DNA of 64,000 bases from Sphingobacteriales bacterium (GTDB lineage Bacteria; Bacteroidota; Bacteroidia; Chitinophagales; Chitinophagaceae): NCBI GenBank assembly GCA_003963365.1, contig RXJG01000004.1:611172-675171 (forward strand), given 5' to 3'. Of this stretch, positions 44,367 to 53,130 are shown piece after piece. Every line of letters begins with the position of its first letter. Position 1 is the stretch's first letter. The translations under genes were made by a program, and so were the position numbers. The notes under the pieces are model-generated. The model saw only the letters and a list, made by a program, of their open reading frames with translations. It was not told the origin of the DNA and did not search any database.

Positions 44367-45146
44367 ATGAAACGACTACTCACCTTTGTATTTTTTCTTT
44401 TCACTGTTGCTGCTATGGCACAGCAGGATGTTATTCCTAATCCGCCTAATCCTCCACGGTTGGTGAATGATAATATTCATTTACTGAGTGAAACGCAACG
44501 GGAGGAACTGGAAAGAAAACTGGTGGCTTATGATGACAGTACTTCCAATCAAATATTAATTTATACTACGGATAATATTGGCGATTATAATATTGATGAT
44601 TATGCGGTGGAGTTAGGAAGAAAATGGGGTGTGGGAGGAAAGCAGTTTAATAATGGTGTGGTGTTTATCGTTTACCGCAGTCCTGATAATACGAGAAGAA
44701 AAGTATTTATTGCCACGGGTTATGGTTTGGAGGGTTCCATTCCGGATATAACAGCAAAGCAGATATTAGATAATGAAGTGATTCCTTTTTTAAAAGGCCA
44801 GGATTATTACCGGGCATTTGATAATGGGGTTGATGCATTGATTAAAGCGGCAGCAGGAAAATACAAAGCACCACAGGGTTATCGTAACCGGGGAGATGGT
44901 AGATCAGGCAGAGGAATCCTTGCTTTGGTCATACTCTTTATCGTTATACTGGTGATTATTAATAACCGCAGAGGCGGCGGTGGTGGAATGATGAGCCGCA
45001 GAGGATATGGAAGTATAATATGGCCTTTGATCTGGGGTTCCGGTGGCGGAGGCGGCTGGGGTGGCGGTGGAAGTTCCGGTGGTGGCGGATTTGGTGGATT
45101 TGGTGGTGGTGGATTTGGCGGTGGTGGTGCTGGCGGGGATTGGTAA
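44367..45146 (+). CDS. TPM-domain membrane protein with Gly-rich tail (YgcG-like)
   Basis: 259 residues. Signal peptide (MKRLLTFVFFLFTVAAMAQ), TPM domain (about 35-170: LSETQREELERKLVAYDDSTSNQILIYTT, NNGVVFIVYRSPDNTRRKVFIATGYGLEGSIPD), one membrane helix (about 183-200) and a Gly/Ser-rich C-terminal tail of about 55 residues. This architecture is the YgcG/TPM type usually coupled to LemA. Ends 2 bp from the convergent kinase gene. Confidence 0.88.
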   Translation: MKRLLTFVFFLFTVAAMAQQDVIPNPPNPPRLVNDNIHLLSETQREELERKLVAYDDSTSNQILIYTTDNIGDYNIDDYAVELGRKWGVGGKQFNNGVVFIVYRSPDNTRRKVFIATGYGLEGSIPDITAKQILDNEVIPFLKGQDYYRAFDNGVDALIKAAAGKYKAPQGYRNRGDGRSGRGILALVILFIVILVIINNRRGGGGGMMSRRGYGSIIWPLIWGSGGGGGWGGGGSSGGGGFGGFGGGGFGGGGAGGDW

Positions 45147-45148
45147 AA

Positions 45149-46486
45149 TTAAAACTGCAACGTAAACACCGTTCCTTCTCCAACTTTACTCTGCACATTA
45201 ATAGTTCCTTTATGCAGCATCATAATCTGTTTGCATAAACTTAAACCGATACCGCTGCCTGTTTTTCTTGTACTAAAGAATGGGATAAAAATTTTATCCA
45301 GCACATCATCGGGTATACCGCTGCCGTTGTCGGCTACTTTAATGAGCACCCTGTTGTTGGGATTGATATAAGCCGATAACTGAATCTTGGCATCTGGTTT
45401 TTCCTTCACTGCTTCAATAGCATTTATCACCAGGTTGATTAATACCTGCTCAATTAAGTTAGTATCAAGCTCCAGTGATAAATCAGGATCTTTTAAAATA
45501 ATTTCCGGTTCAATATTTTTTTCATTGAAAGTTGGCTCCATCAAGCGGTGCAGGTTTTCAAACAAATCCCGCACATATACTCTTTTTAAATTGAGCTTGG
45601 TTATTTTATTGAGGTTACGGTAAGTCTCGGCAAACTTTAATAAGCCTTCGCTTCTTCTTCTTATCGTTTCTATTCCTAATTCCAAATCTTCCACTGCCGC
45701 CGGGTTTTGTATATTACTGCTTGATTTTTGTAAACGGTTTTTCAATGTATCCGCTAACGATGAAATTGGAGCAATTGAATTCATTATCTCATGCGTCATC
45801 ACACTCAGCAATTTTTTCCATGCTTCAGCTTCGTTTTCATCCAGTGCTTCATTTACGTTTTGAAAAGCTACCAGTTTATAAATCTTCCCTTCCGTTTGAA
45901 AAGCAGAAGCGGCAATCAGCACTTTAAAACTGTTTTTATCACCGGTTGCCTTGGTTACTTTTTGTTCACCTGTCTTTAATGCAGCGATGTCTCTGTACAA
46001 TTGTTCATCTCTTCTTTCAAGCGATTCAATCGTTTTTAAATAAGGAATGCCCATCATTTTTTTAAACGATTCATTCATCCACGATACCTCACCGCTGGCC
46101 ACATCGTAAGAAATAATACCGGTATCAACCAGTTCTAATATTTTTTGTAAATACAAAAACTGTGTTTCTCTTTCCCGGCTGATTAATTTAAAAGTATTGT
46201 TGATTTCATTAAAACCTTTGCGCAAATCTTTTACCGGTTCCGGGGCATGCTTTACATCAAAGTGACGGGAGAAATCACGGTAATGAATCGATTCAACAAA
46301 TTGTTCCAGCTCTTCATTATTCTTGCTGATATAGCGGAACAACTCCATCACCGACCCAACTACCAGGGCCAGTGCGGCAAACATAAAAGCATAATAGCCG
46401 TTTGCTAATAAAAACGCAGCGCCGCTCAGCAATGCTGCAAGAATAACGATTCTTATTAATATTAATATTTGATACTGTTTGAGCAT
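45149..46486 (-). CDS. NtrB/NtrY-type sensor histidine kinase
   Basis: 445 residues. Two N-terminal membrane helices (about 8-27 and 31-50), PAS domain (about 110-215), HisKA with phospho-acceptor His232 in SVMTHEIMNSIAPIS, and HATPase (NLVINAIEAV N box, ADNGSGIPD G1, GSGIGLSLCKQIM G2). Small loop between the helices means little periplasmic sensing; the membrane or PAS may sense the signal. Encoded 103 bp after the sigma54-type regulator gene, with the gap made of heptamer arrays. Confidence 0.92.
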   Translation of the reverse strand: MLKQYQILILIRIVILAALLSGAAFLLANGYYAFMFAALALVVGSVMELFRYISKNNEELEQFVESIHYRDFSRHFDVKHAPEPVKDLRKGFNEINNTFKLISRERETQFLYLQKILELVDTGIISYDVASGEVSWMNESFKKMMGIPYLKTIESLERRDEQLYRDIAALKTGEQKVTKATGDKNSFKVLIAASAFQTEGKIYKLVAFQNVNEALDENEAEAWKKLLSVMTHEIMNSIAPISSLADTLKNRLQKSSSNIQNPAAVEDLELGIETIRRRSEGLLKFAETYRNLNKITKLNLKRVYVRDLFENLHRLMEPTFNEKNIEPEIILKDPDLSLELDTNLIEQVLINLVINAIEAVKEKPDAKIQLSAYINPNNRVLIKVADNGSGIPDDVLDKIFIPFFSTRKTGSGIGLSLCKQIMMLHKGTINVQSKVGEGTVFTLQF

Positions 46487-46489
46487 GTA

Positions 46490-46589
46490 TTAATTTAATA
46501 TCGAATATTGATCAGGGAATGTCGAACACAGAAATAAAAAAATAACGCTTCCTCCATCATTCGATGTTCCGTGTTCATTATTCAATATT
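46490..46589 (-). repeat. Two heptamer arrays between regulator and kinase genes
   Basis: On the plus strand: TCGAATA, TTGATCA, GGGAATG, TCGAACA from 46501, then CCATCAT, TCGATGT, TCCGTGT, TCATTAT, TCAATAT from 46554. The pattern TCNNNNT with 7-bp period is clear, and together the arrays fill most of the 103-bp gap. Confidence 0.65.
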
Positions 46590-47951
46590 TTATATGTCAT
46601 ATTTACTTAATCTTCTGTAAAGTGCAGTCCGTGTCAAGCCTAATTCTTTGGCAGCTTTGGTAATATTGCCATTATGTTTTTCTATCACTTTTAAAATAGT
46701 ATTCTTTTCAATGCTGCTGAGTTTAAGATCGGATGGTTCATCAGCTTCAGCACTCACCGTTTCAATGGGAGAGAAAATTAAATCTTTTGCATGCAGTACA
46801 TCTCCTTCCACCATTATCACGGCTCTCTCAATGGTATATTGCAGCTCCCGCACATTGCCGGGATAATGATAGCGTTTTAGTTTATCCAATGCTTCAGCAT
46901 CTAAATGAATAGAAGGTTTGATGTACTTATCAGTGTATTGTTTAATAAAATGTTTGGCCAGCAGTTCAATATCATCCTGTCTTTTCCTTAATGGAGGAAC
47001 AGTTATTTCAACAGTATTGATACGGTAAATTAAATCTTTACGGAAACGGTTTTCATTAGCCAGTTCAGCAAAGGGAACATTAGTGGCACATATCAACCGT
47101 ATATCAATAGGAGCGGGTTCGTTACTGCCTAACCGTATTACCTGGCGGTTTTGCAGCACACTCAGCAGTTTTGCCTGTTGCTGTAAAGTAATATTTCCAA
47201 TCTCATCCAAAAATATTGTTCCGCCATTTGCTGCCTCAAATCTTCCCATCCGGTCCTCTCTTGCATCAGTATATGCACCTTTTTTATGTCCGAATAATTC
47301 ACTTTCAAATAATGTTTCTGTCAACGCACCCACATCTACTTTAATAAATGGCTTGCTGGCTCTTAAAGATTTTTGGTGAATGGCCTGTGCAATTAAATCT
47401 TTACCGGTTCCATTCTCACCTAATATCAACACATTCGCATCAGTAGGAGCAATTTTTTCAATCTTTAAAAATATTTCTTCCATTGGCTCACTCTCACCCA
47501 GCAAGGTTTTTCCAATTACAGAATCATGAGCTGCTTTTACAGAGCCCGTAGCTTTGCCACTTTCTTTTTTGCGGATTAAATCAGTAATAGTGCTCAGGAG
47601 TTTTTCATTATGCCATGGCTTCACAATAAAATCGGAAGCGCCTTCTTTCAAACATTTTACCGCTAAATCAATATCTCCATAAGCCGTAATCATAATTACC
47701 GCAATGTTTGGTTCCAGTTCTTTTACTTTTCGTAACCAGAACAATCCTTCATTACCGGTATTAATGCTGCTGTTGAAATTCATATCGAGCAGCAGCAGGT
47801 CAAACTTTTTTTGTGTAAGTAAGGAGCGGAGGTTCTCAGGGTTTTTTTCTGTTACTACTTCTTTTACTTCAGTTTTTAATAAGAGACGAACTGCCGTTAA
47901 AACATCGGGATCATCATCTACCACTAAAATATTTGCATTCTTTAAGTTCAT
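46590..47951 (-). CDS. NtrC-type sigma54-dependent response regulator
   Basis: 453 residues. Receiver with acidic DDD and phosphoacceptor Asp56 in LLLLDMNF; AAA+ sigma54-activation domain with Walker A GENGTGKD (about 175-182), a GAYTDA loop in the place of canonical GAFTGA, Walker B GGTIFLDEIG, and arginine-finger region IRLICATN; Fis-type HTH at the end (ILKVIEKHNGNITKAAKELGLTRTALYRRLSKY). Activates RNA polymerase with sigma54. The divergent ABC array carries sigma54-like promoters with paired upstream sites, so it is the likely target. Partner kinase follows downstream. Confidence 0.93.
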   Translation of the reverse strand: MNLKNANILVVDDDPDVLTAVRLLLKTEVKEVVTEKNPENLRSLLTQKKFDLLLLDMNFNSSINTGNEGLFWLRKVKELEPNIAVIMITAYGDIDLAVKCLKEGASDFIVKPWHNEKLLSTITDLIRKKESGKATGSVKAAHDSVIGKTLLGESEPMEEIFLKIEKIAPTDANVLILGENGTGKDLIAQAIHQKSLRASKPFIKVDVGALTETLFESELFGHKKGAYTDAREDRMGRFEAANGGTIFLDEIGNITLQQQAKLLSVLQNRQVIRLGSNEPAPIDIRLICATNVPFAELANENRFRKDLIYRINTVEITVPPLRKRQDDIELLAKHFIKQYTDKYIKPSIHLDAEALDKLKRYHYPGNVRELQYTIERAVIMVEGDVLHAKDLIFSPIETVSAEADEPSDLKLSSIEKNTILKVIEKHNGNITKAAKELGLTRTALYRRLSKYDI

Positions 47952-48024
47952 ATGCCAATCTTAACTACAATTATACCATAAATACAAGCAACTGTAATTG
48001 AATTTTTTAAAGAAATTACTATAG

Positions 48025-48073
48025 TGTACGCTATTGTATCAAAACCGTACACTGGTTGTGTTGAAAGCGTACA
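48025..48073 (+). promoter_or_regulatory. Degenerate upstream activator sites for the adaptor promoter
   Basis: TGTACG (48025-48030), CGTACA (48046-48051) and CGTACA (48068-48073). Related to the paired TGTNCG-N4-CGNACA sites at 58090 and 63168 but with irregular internal spacing (17- and 15-base versions). The last half-site ends 52 bp before TGGCAC at 48125, close to the 51 bp of the other two modules. Confidence 0.5.
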
Positions 48074-48124
48074 GTATACTGATACACTTATGTCTAATAA
48101 GCTGAATTTCAATACCGTGCCAAT

Positions 48125-48140
48125 TGGCACAGCCTTTTAT
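48125..48140 (+). promoter_or_regulatory. Sigma54-like promoter for the adaptor gene
   Basis: TGGCAC-N5-TTTAT. The -24 half is perfect, the -12 half is poor compared with TTGCA. On the other strand the palindrome gives TGGCAC-N4-TTGAA toward the regulator gene, one base short of normal spacing. Confidence 0.4.
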
Positions 48141-48180
48141 ACTATATTGGCGTAACAGTTTTCTCATGTATGATTTAAAA

Positions 48181-48222
48181 TAAAGTCACCCGTGCAACAG
48201 ATTCAGTCAGCGGGTGACTTTA
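48181..48222 (+). other. Leader hairpin upstream of the adaptor gene
   Basis: TAAAGTCACCCG and CGGGTGACTTTA form a perfect 12-bp stem with an 18-base loop. A T-run is absent (AAATC follows), so it is unlikely to be a simple terminator; it may be a leader RNA structure 73 bp before ATG 48296. Confidence 0.55.
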
Positions 48223-48295
48223 AATCAGGTGACAAAAAAATGAGAAAGAAGAATTTTAAAAAACCAGGAATAAGAAAATAGATAAACGAAAGAAA

Positions 48296-49552
48296 ATGGA
48301 CAGAGTCATCGAAAGAAAGAAGTGGTCATCGAAAAGAATACTAACCATTACCGGGATAACGGCCATCGTGTTATTAATTGGAGGCAGTATTTATTTCACA
48401 TCAGGCAAATCAAAAGTGAATGTGAATGCGGACAGAATCACTATCAGCGAAATCAAGAATGGAATATTCCAGGAAAATATTCCTATCAATGGCGTTGTAT
48501 TACCAGTGACCTCTATTTACCTCGATGCACAGGAAGGCGGCAGGGTGGAAGAAAAATTTGTAGAAGATGGTGCGATGATGAAGGCAGGTCAACCCATCCT
48601 TCGCTTGTCTAACACCGATTTGGAATTAGGATTAGTAACACAGCAAACAAACGTGTACAACCTGTTAACCCAAATGCAGATTTCCCGTAATGCTGCTCAG
48701 CAGAATACGGTGAACAAACTGAACCAGTCAACCGATGTTGACAACCAGTATAAAGAAGCAGAAAGGATTTATAACCTGAATAAGAAATTATATGATAATA
48801 AGGCAATAGGTTACCAGGAGTTTAAAAAATCTGAGAACGATTTTAATTACCAGGTGGAAAAAAGAAGGTTAGCACAAACAATTTTATCTCAAGATTCAGT
48901 TAGTACACAACAACAACTGGCACAGGCACGGCAATCCTTTGAAGGTTCACAAAATGCATTGAATGTGATGCGCAAAAAAGTAGGCGATTTAATTGTGAGA
49001 GCACCGGTGGATGGACAGCTAACTTCTTTAGATGCAGAGATAGGACAAAATAAAAATAAAGGTGAACGTTTAGGACAAATTGATATTACGACAGGATTTA
49101 AAGTAAGAGCGGATATAGATGAGCATTACATTTCCCGAATTTATACCGGATTACTTGGTCATTTTGATTTTGCGGGAAAAACCTACAAGCTAAAAATCAA
49201 AAAAGTTTTCACCCAGGTAACCAATGCAAGATTCCAGGTTGATATGGAATTTGTTGATAAGGCGCCTGAAGGTATACGGCGTGGACAAACGTTACAAATT
49301 GTACTGGCTTTAAGCGAAGAAAAACAGGCTTTATTATTACCTAAAGGCGGCTTCTATCAGCAAACAGGAGGTAACTGGATATTTAAATTAGGTGAAAATG
49401 GGAATGTAGCTTATAAGGTAGATATTCAGTTGGGAATGCAAAACCCGGATTATTTTGAAGTATTGGGAGGATTAAAAGCAGGTGATAAAGTTGTTACCTC
49501 CAGCTATGAAAATTATGGAACCATGCAGGAACTGGTGCTTAAGAAAGAGTAA
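48296..49552 (+). CDS. HlyD/MacA-type periplasmic adaptor
   Basis: 418 residues. One N-terminal membrane anchor (about 15-35), a lipoyl-like part (GRVEEKFVEDGAMMKAGQPILRL), a long alpha-hairpin coiled coil (about 110-225, rich in Gln/Asn), the second lipoyl half (LIVRAPVDGQLTSLDAEIGQ) and beta-barrel with membrane-proximal domain to the end. Such adaptors link an inner-membrane ABC or RND pump to an outer-membrane channel. First gene of the plus-strand ABC array, so it would join the downstream MacB-like permeases. No TolC-like gene is seen in the window. Confidence 0.9.
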   Translation: MDRVIERKKWSSKRILTITGITAIVLLIGGSIYFTSGKSKVNVNADRITISEIKNGIFQENIPINGVVLPVTSIYLDAQEGGRVEEKFVEDGAMMKAGQPILRLSNTDLELGLVTQQTNVYNLLTQMQISRNAAQQNTVNKLNQSTDVDNQYKEAERIYNLNKKLYDNKAIGYQEFKKSENDFNYQVEKRRLAQTILSQDSVSTQQQLAQARQSFEGSQNALNVMRKKVGDLIVRAPVDGQLTSLDAEIGQNKNKGERLGQIDITTGFKVRADIDEHYISRIYTGLLGHFDFAGKTYKLKIKKVFTQVTNARFQVDMEFVDKAPEGIRRGQTLQIVLALSEEKQALLLPKGGFYQQTGGNWIFKLGENGNVAYKVDIQLGMQNPDYFEVLGGLKAGDKVVTSSYENYGTMQELVLKKE

Positions 49553-49666
49553 TGAAGTAACAACAGAGAGACCTCAACCGTATAAAAAGAAATAACCGGG
49601 TATAATTTATAAAGAAGAGTAAAGAACGTAAGAAGAATTAAAGACTAAAAGAATAATCATTAACCA

Positions 49667-49699
49667 TCCCGTTACTTATCGCAATGATAAGTAACGGGA
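49667..49699 (+). other. 14-bp perfect hairpin between adaptor and small gene
   Basis: TCCCGTTACTTATC and GATAAGTAACGGGA pair around a 5-base loop, 16 bp before ATG 49715. It lacks a T-tract; it may protect or process the mRNA and separate expression of adaptor and downstream genes. Confidence 0.6.
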
Positions 49700-49714
49700 C
49701 AAAAAGTAAAGAGT

Positions 49715-49909
49715 ATGAAAAAGAGAATGATTCAAATGCTGGTAATTTTATTGTTGGTGTGTTTAACCACATCTTCCAAACAAAACAGCCAGGCTACCAA
49801 TGCAGGCTGCAGCGCAATGTGTATGCAGGAAGCCGGAGGTGATACCAAAGAAGCTGCTGAAGAAAGCATTCTTTCTCCTATTAACCTGTTTATGATTCAT
49901 GCACAATAA
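49715..49909 (+). CDS. Small secreted peptide of unknown function in the ABC array
   Basis: 64 residues from ATG 49715. Signal-like start (KKRMIQMLVILLLVCLTT), then a short body with two closely spaced Cys (CSAMC, residues 33-37), acidic residues (GGDTKEAAEES) and a hydrophobic end SPINLFMIHAQ. It sits between the adaptor and the ATPase genes, 15 bp before the latter. No family recognised. Possible roles are a transporter accessory peptide or a substrate; coding status rests on its start context and position. Confidence 0.5.
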   Translation: MKKRMIQMLVILLLVCLTTSSKQNSQATNAGCSAMCMQEAGGDTKEAAEESILSPINLFMIHAQ

Positions 49910-49924
49910 AAACTTTTATTAAAT

Positions 49925-50614
49925 ATGAGCAACAACATGATAAAGATTACAGATCTCGAAAAGTATTACCGCACAGAAGAGGTGGAAACAATTGCACTGA
50001 ACAAATTATCGATTGAAGTAAAGGAAGGAGAATTCGTGGCTGTAATGGGTCCGTCAGGTTGTGGTAAATCAACCTTATTGAATATACTTGGATTATTAGA
50101 CGATCCCGATGGCGGAAGTTTTGTATTTAATGGAATTGAAGTGGCTGGGTTCAACGAACGTAAAAGAGCCGACCTGCGCAAAAAGAATATTGGTTTTGTA
50201 TTCCAGAGTTTTAACCTGATTGACGAATTAACCGTATTTGAAAATGTAGAGCTGCCTTTAATTTATAATAATGTAAAAGCTGCCGACAGAAAGAAAAGAG
50301 TGGAGGAAGTGCTGGACAATTTAAAAATTATGCACCGCCGCAATCACTATCCACAGCAGTTGAGCGGTGGTCAGCAGCAAAGGGTGGCCGTGGCAAGAGC
50401 CGTGGTTAATAACCCTAAATTAATTTTGGCCGATGAGCCTACCGGTAACCTGGACAGCAGTAATGGTAATGAAGTAATGCAATTGCTCACTGAGCTGAAT
50501 GAAAAAGGAACCACCATTGTAATGGTTACACACAGTGAACATGATGCCCGTTACAGTCACCGTATTATCCGTATGCTGGATGGACATTCCGTAACTGAAA
50601 ACATTTTAATATAA
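49925..50614 (+). CDS. MacB/LolD-type ABC ATPase, first copy
   Basis: 229 residues. Walker A GPSGCGKST (42-50), Q-loop FVFQSFNLIDELTV, signature LSGGQQQRVAVARA, Walker B LILADEPTGNLDS and switch His in VTHSEHDA. This is the MacB/LolD/FtsE group that powers FtsX-type permeases through mechanotransmission. It precedes five permease genes and is the only ATPase before the one at 63303, so it may serve several of them. A second start, MIKITD at M5, is possible. Confidence 0.93.
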   Translation: MSNNMIKITDLEKYYRTEEVETIALNKLSIEVKEGEFVAVMGPSGCGKSTLLNILGLLDDPDGGSFVFNGIEVAGFNERKRADLRKKNIGFVFQSFNLIDELTVFENVELPLIYNNVKAADRKKRVEEVLDNLKIMHRRNHYPQQLSGGQQQRVAVARAVVNNPKLILADEPTGNLDSSNGNEVMQLLTELNEKGTTIVMVTHSEHDARYSHRIIRMLDGHSVTENILI

Positions 50615-50680
50615 CCCGGCCTTATCCGTACTTTCTTTTTATTTAGCATAGAGAAACTGTAAAGATTGTTTTAAAAAGTG

Positions 50681-50695
50681 ACCGGTTTAACCGGT
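50681..50695. promoter_or_regulatory. Palindrome upstream of permease 1
   Basis: ACCGGTT-T-AACCGGT, perfect 15-bp palindrome, flanked by GTG and TAC that extend it with one mismatch. It lies about 56 bp before ATG 50751. Different in sequence from the TGTNCG sites; a possible operator. Confidence 0.45.
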
Positions 50696-50750
50696 TACAA
50701 CTATTACTGTAAATCCAGTAGCAGGTTCGTATTGTAATAAATCAATAAAT

Positions 50751-53120
50751 ATGATTAAGAATTTCTTCAAAGTGGCCTTTCGAAACTTATTACGAAACAA
50801 AGGATTTTCTTTTATAAATATATCCGGGCTGGCTATTGGTATGGCTTCAGCCGTGCTCATTATGTTATGGATCCAAAATGAAACGAGTTACGACCAGTTT
50901 CATGAAAAAAAAGACCGTATATATGAAGCATGGAATAAGGCTGAGTTCAGCGGTAAGCTGCAGTGCTGGAATACCACGCCAAAAATCCTTGCCAGATCCA
51001 TGGAGAAAGATATTCCGGAAATTGAACGTTCTGTAAGAGTTAACTGGCCCAGCAACTTTTTATTTTCAATTGGGGATAAGCGGTTAACGGTAAAAGGAAA
51101 CATAGTAGATACTGGTTTTTTACAAATGTTCAGTTTCCCGTTGGTAAAAGGAGATCCAAAAACAGCTTTAAATGATGGTTCTTCAATCGTTCTTACTCAA
51201 ACCCTTGCTAAAAAAATTTTTGGTGAGGAAGATGCTATGGGTAAGATAATAAAGATTGATAATAAAGATAATTTCACCGTTACCGGTATTGCAAAAGATT
51301 TGCCCAATAATACCCGTTTCAATTTTGAATATTTAATTCCCTGGAATTACCTGGTGCGTACAGGAGGCGATGACAGTTCGTGGGGCAATAACTCCACCCG
51401 TACTTATGCCTTACTTAAACCGGGTGTAAGTATTGATGCTGCTAATGGCAAATTAAAAAGTATAAAATACCAGTACACTAAAGATAATGATGATAAAAAA
51501 TGGGAAATGTTTTTATACCCGGCCAGCCGCTGGCGTTTGTATTCCAATTTTACTAATGGAAAAGAAGATGGAGGATTGATTGATTTTGTAAAACTTTTTG
51601 CTGTTATTGCCTTATTCATTTTACTGATTGCCTGTATCAACTTTATGAACCTGAGTACAGCCCGGAGTGAAAAGAGAGCAAAGGAAGTGGGTATAAGAAA
51701 AGTAGTGGGGGCACAGAAACAATCATTGGTAAGCCAGTTTATTGGTGAATCTGTTTTCCTTGCATTCATTGCGGGAATCTTTGCCATTATTATTGTGCAA
51801 CTGGCATTACCCGCATTTGGAGAGTTAACCGATAAGAAATTATTTGTTGATTATACGGATTATAAGTTCTGGATATACGCAATTGGTTTTGTATTCTTCA
51901 CCGGCATCATGGCAGGAAGTTACCCGGCATTTTTCCTGTCTTCTTTTAATCCGTCTAAAGTATTAAAGGGAACATTTAAATCGGCCAACGCATTAATTAC
52001 TCCAAGAAAATTATTAGTGGTGCTGCAGTTCACATTTGCCATTATCCTTATTATTTGTACTACCATAGTTAAACAGCAAATTGATCATGCAAGAGACAGG
52101 GAGAGTGGTTACGCAAAAGATAATCTCGTATATCATTACCTAACCGGTGATCTGGAAAAAAATTATGAATTAGTAAAAGATGAATTGCTTTCATCCGGCA
52201 TAGCCAAATCTGTTACTAAAACAAGTGCACCATTAACACAGGGATGGAGCGATAGCTGGGGTTTTAATTGGGAAGGTAAACCTGCCGATGATAAAACAGA
52301 TTTTGACCGCTATGTCGCTGATGAGAATTTAGGAGCCACTGCCGGTTTAACTTTTATAAAAGGAAGAGATTTTGATCTGAAAAAATTTCCAACCGATTCA
52401 TCTGCCATGATTATAAATGAAAGTGCTGCTAAAGTGATGAACTTTAAAGACCCTATTGGACAAATTGTAAAAGATGATGACCGGCCATATCACATTGTGG
52501 GTTTGATTAAAGATTTTATCCTGCAGTCACCTTATTATCCCACCAAGCCCATGATTATAGAAGGTGCAAAGAACGGATGGTTTAGTGTAATGCATATAAA
52601 ACTGAACGGAGCTAACAATACTGCTGATAACCTGAAACGAATGGAAGTAATTTTTAAAAAATACAATACAGAATATCCTTTCGACTGCAAGTTTGTAGAT
52701 TTAGAATATGCAGCTAAGTTTAAAACTGAAGAAAGAACAGGCACACTCGCTGCCATCTTTGCGGCACTCACCATTTTCATTTCCTGTTTAGGATTGTTTG
52801 GCCTGGCTACCTATATGGCAGAGAACCGTATTAAGGAAATAGGTGTTCGTAAAGTTTTAGGTGCTTCTGTTACAGGAATCACCACATTATTATCAAAAGA
52901 TTTTTTAAAACTTGTGATGATCTCATTCGTCATTGCATCACCCGTTGCGTGGTGGATGATGCATCAATGGTTACAGGATTACCCCTATCGTGTGGCTATT
53001 CAATGGCAGGTGTTTGCATTTGCCGGTTTATTAACCTTTTTCATTTCACTGCTTACAGTAAGTTATCAATCTATAAAAGCGGCTATTGCCAACCCGGTAA
53101 AAAGTTTGAGAACAGAATAA
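50751..53120 (+). CDS. FtsX/MacB-type permease 1 of five
   Basis: 789 residues with two MacB_PCD-FtsX units. TM1 about 21-41 followed by NETSYDQFHEK, a periplasmic domain (about 60-275), three helices with ACINFMNLSTARSEKRAKEVGIRK (about 278-405), TM5 (about 420-443), second periplasmic domain (about 445-660) and three helices with ENRIKEIGVRKVLGA (about 665-785). Ends in NPVKSLRTE. The two-unit design means one polypeptide might make the whole membrane part. Substrate unknown; relatives handle peptides, lipoproteins or antibiotics. Confidence 0.9.
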   Translation: MIKNFFKVAFRNLLRNKGFSFINISGLAIGMASAVLIMLWIQNETSYDQFHEKKDRIYEAWNKAEFSGKLQCWNTTPKILARSMEKDIPEIERSVRVNWPSNFLFSIGDKRLTVKGNIVDTGFLQMFSFPLVKGDPKTALNDGSSIVLTQTLAKKIFGEEDAMGKIIKIDNKDNFTVTGIAKDLPNNTRFNFEYLIPWNYLVRTGGDDSSWGNNSTRTYALLKPGVSIDAANGKLKSIKYQYTKDNDDKKWEMFLYPASRWRLYSNFTNGKEDGGLIDFVKLFAVIALFILLIACINFMNLSTARSEKRAKEVGIRKVVGAQKQSLVSQFIGESVFLAFIAGIFAIIIVQLALPAFGELTDKKLFVDYTDYKFWIYAIGFVFFTGIMAGSYPAFFLSSFNPSKVLKGTFKSANALITPRKLLVVLQFTFAIILIICTTIVKQQIDHARDRESGYAKDNLVYHYLTGDLEKNYELVKDELLSSGIAKSVTKTSAPLTQGWSDSWGFNWEGKPADDKTDFDRYVADENLGATAGLTFIKGRDFDLKKFPTDSSAMIINESAAKVMNFKDPIGQIVKDDDRPYHIVGLIKDFILQSPYYPTKPMIIEGAKNGWFSVMHIKLNGANNTADNLKRMEVIFKKYNTEYPFDCKFVDLEYAAKFKTEERTGTLAAIFAALTIFISCLGLFGLATYMAENRIKEIGVRKVLGASVTGITTLLSKDFLKLVMISFVIASPVAWWMMHQWLQDYPYRVAIQWQVFAFAGLLTFFISLLTVSYQSIKAAIANPVKSLRTE

Positions 53121-53130
53121 ATAATATGTT

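Larger units (their letters stand above)
47952..48295. other. 344-bp divergent control region of the ABC array
   Basis: Between the NtrC-type regulator (minus) and the adaptor gene (plus). Holds half-sites TGTACG/CGTACA (48025-48073), a 14-bp palindrome GTGCCAATTGGCAC (48117-48130) containing TGGCAC on both strands, a sigma54-like element, and a strong hairpin (48181-48222). No reading frame in it looks real. Confidence 0.7.
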
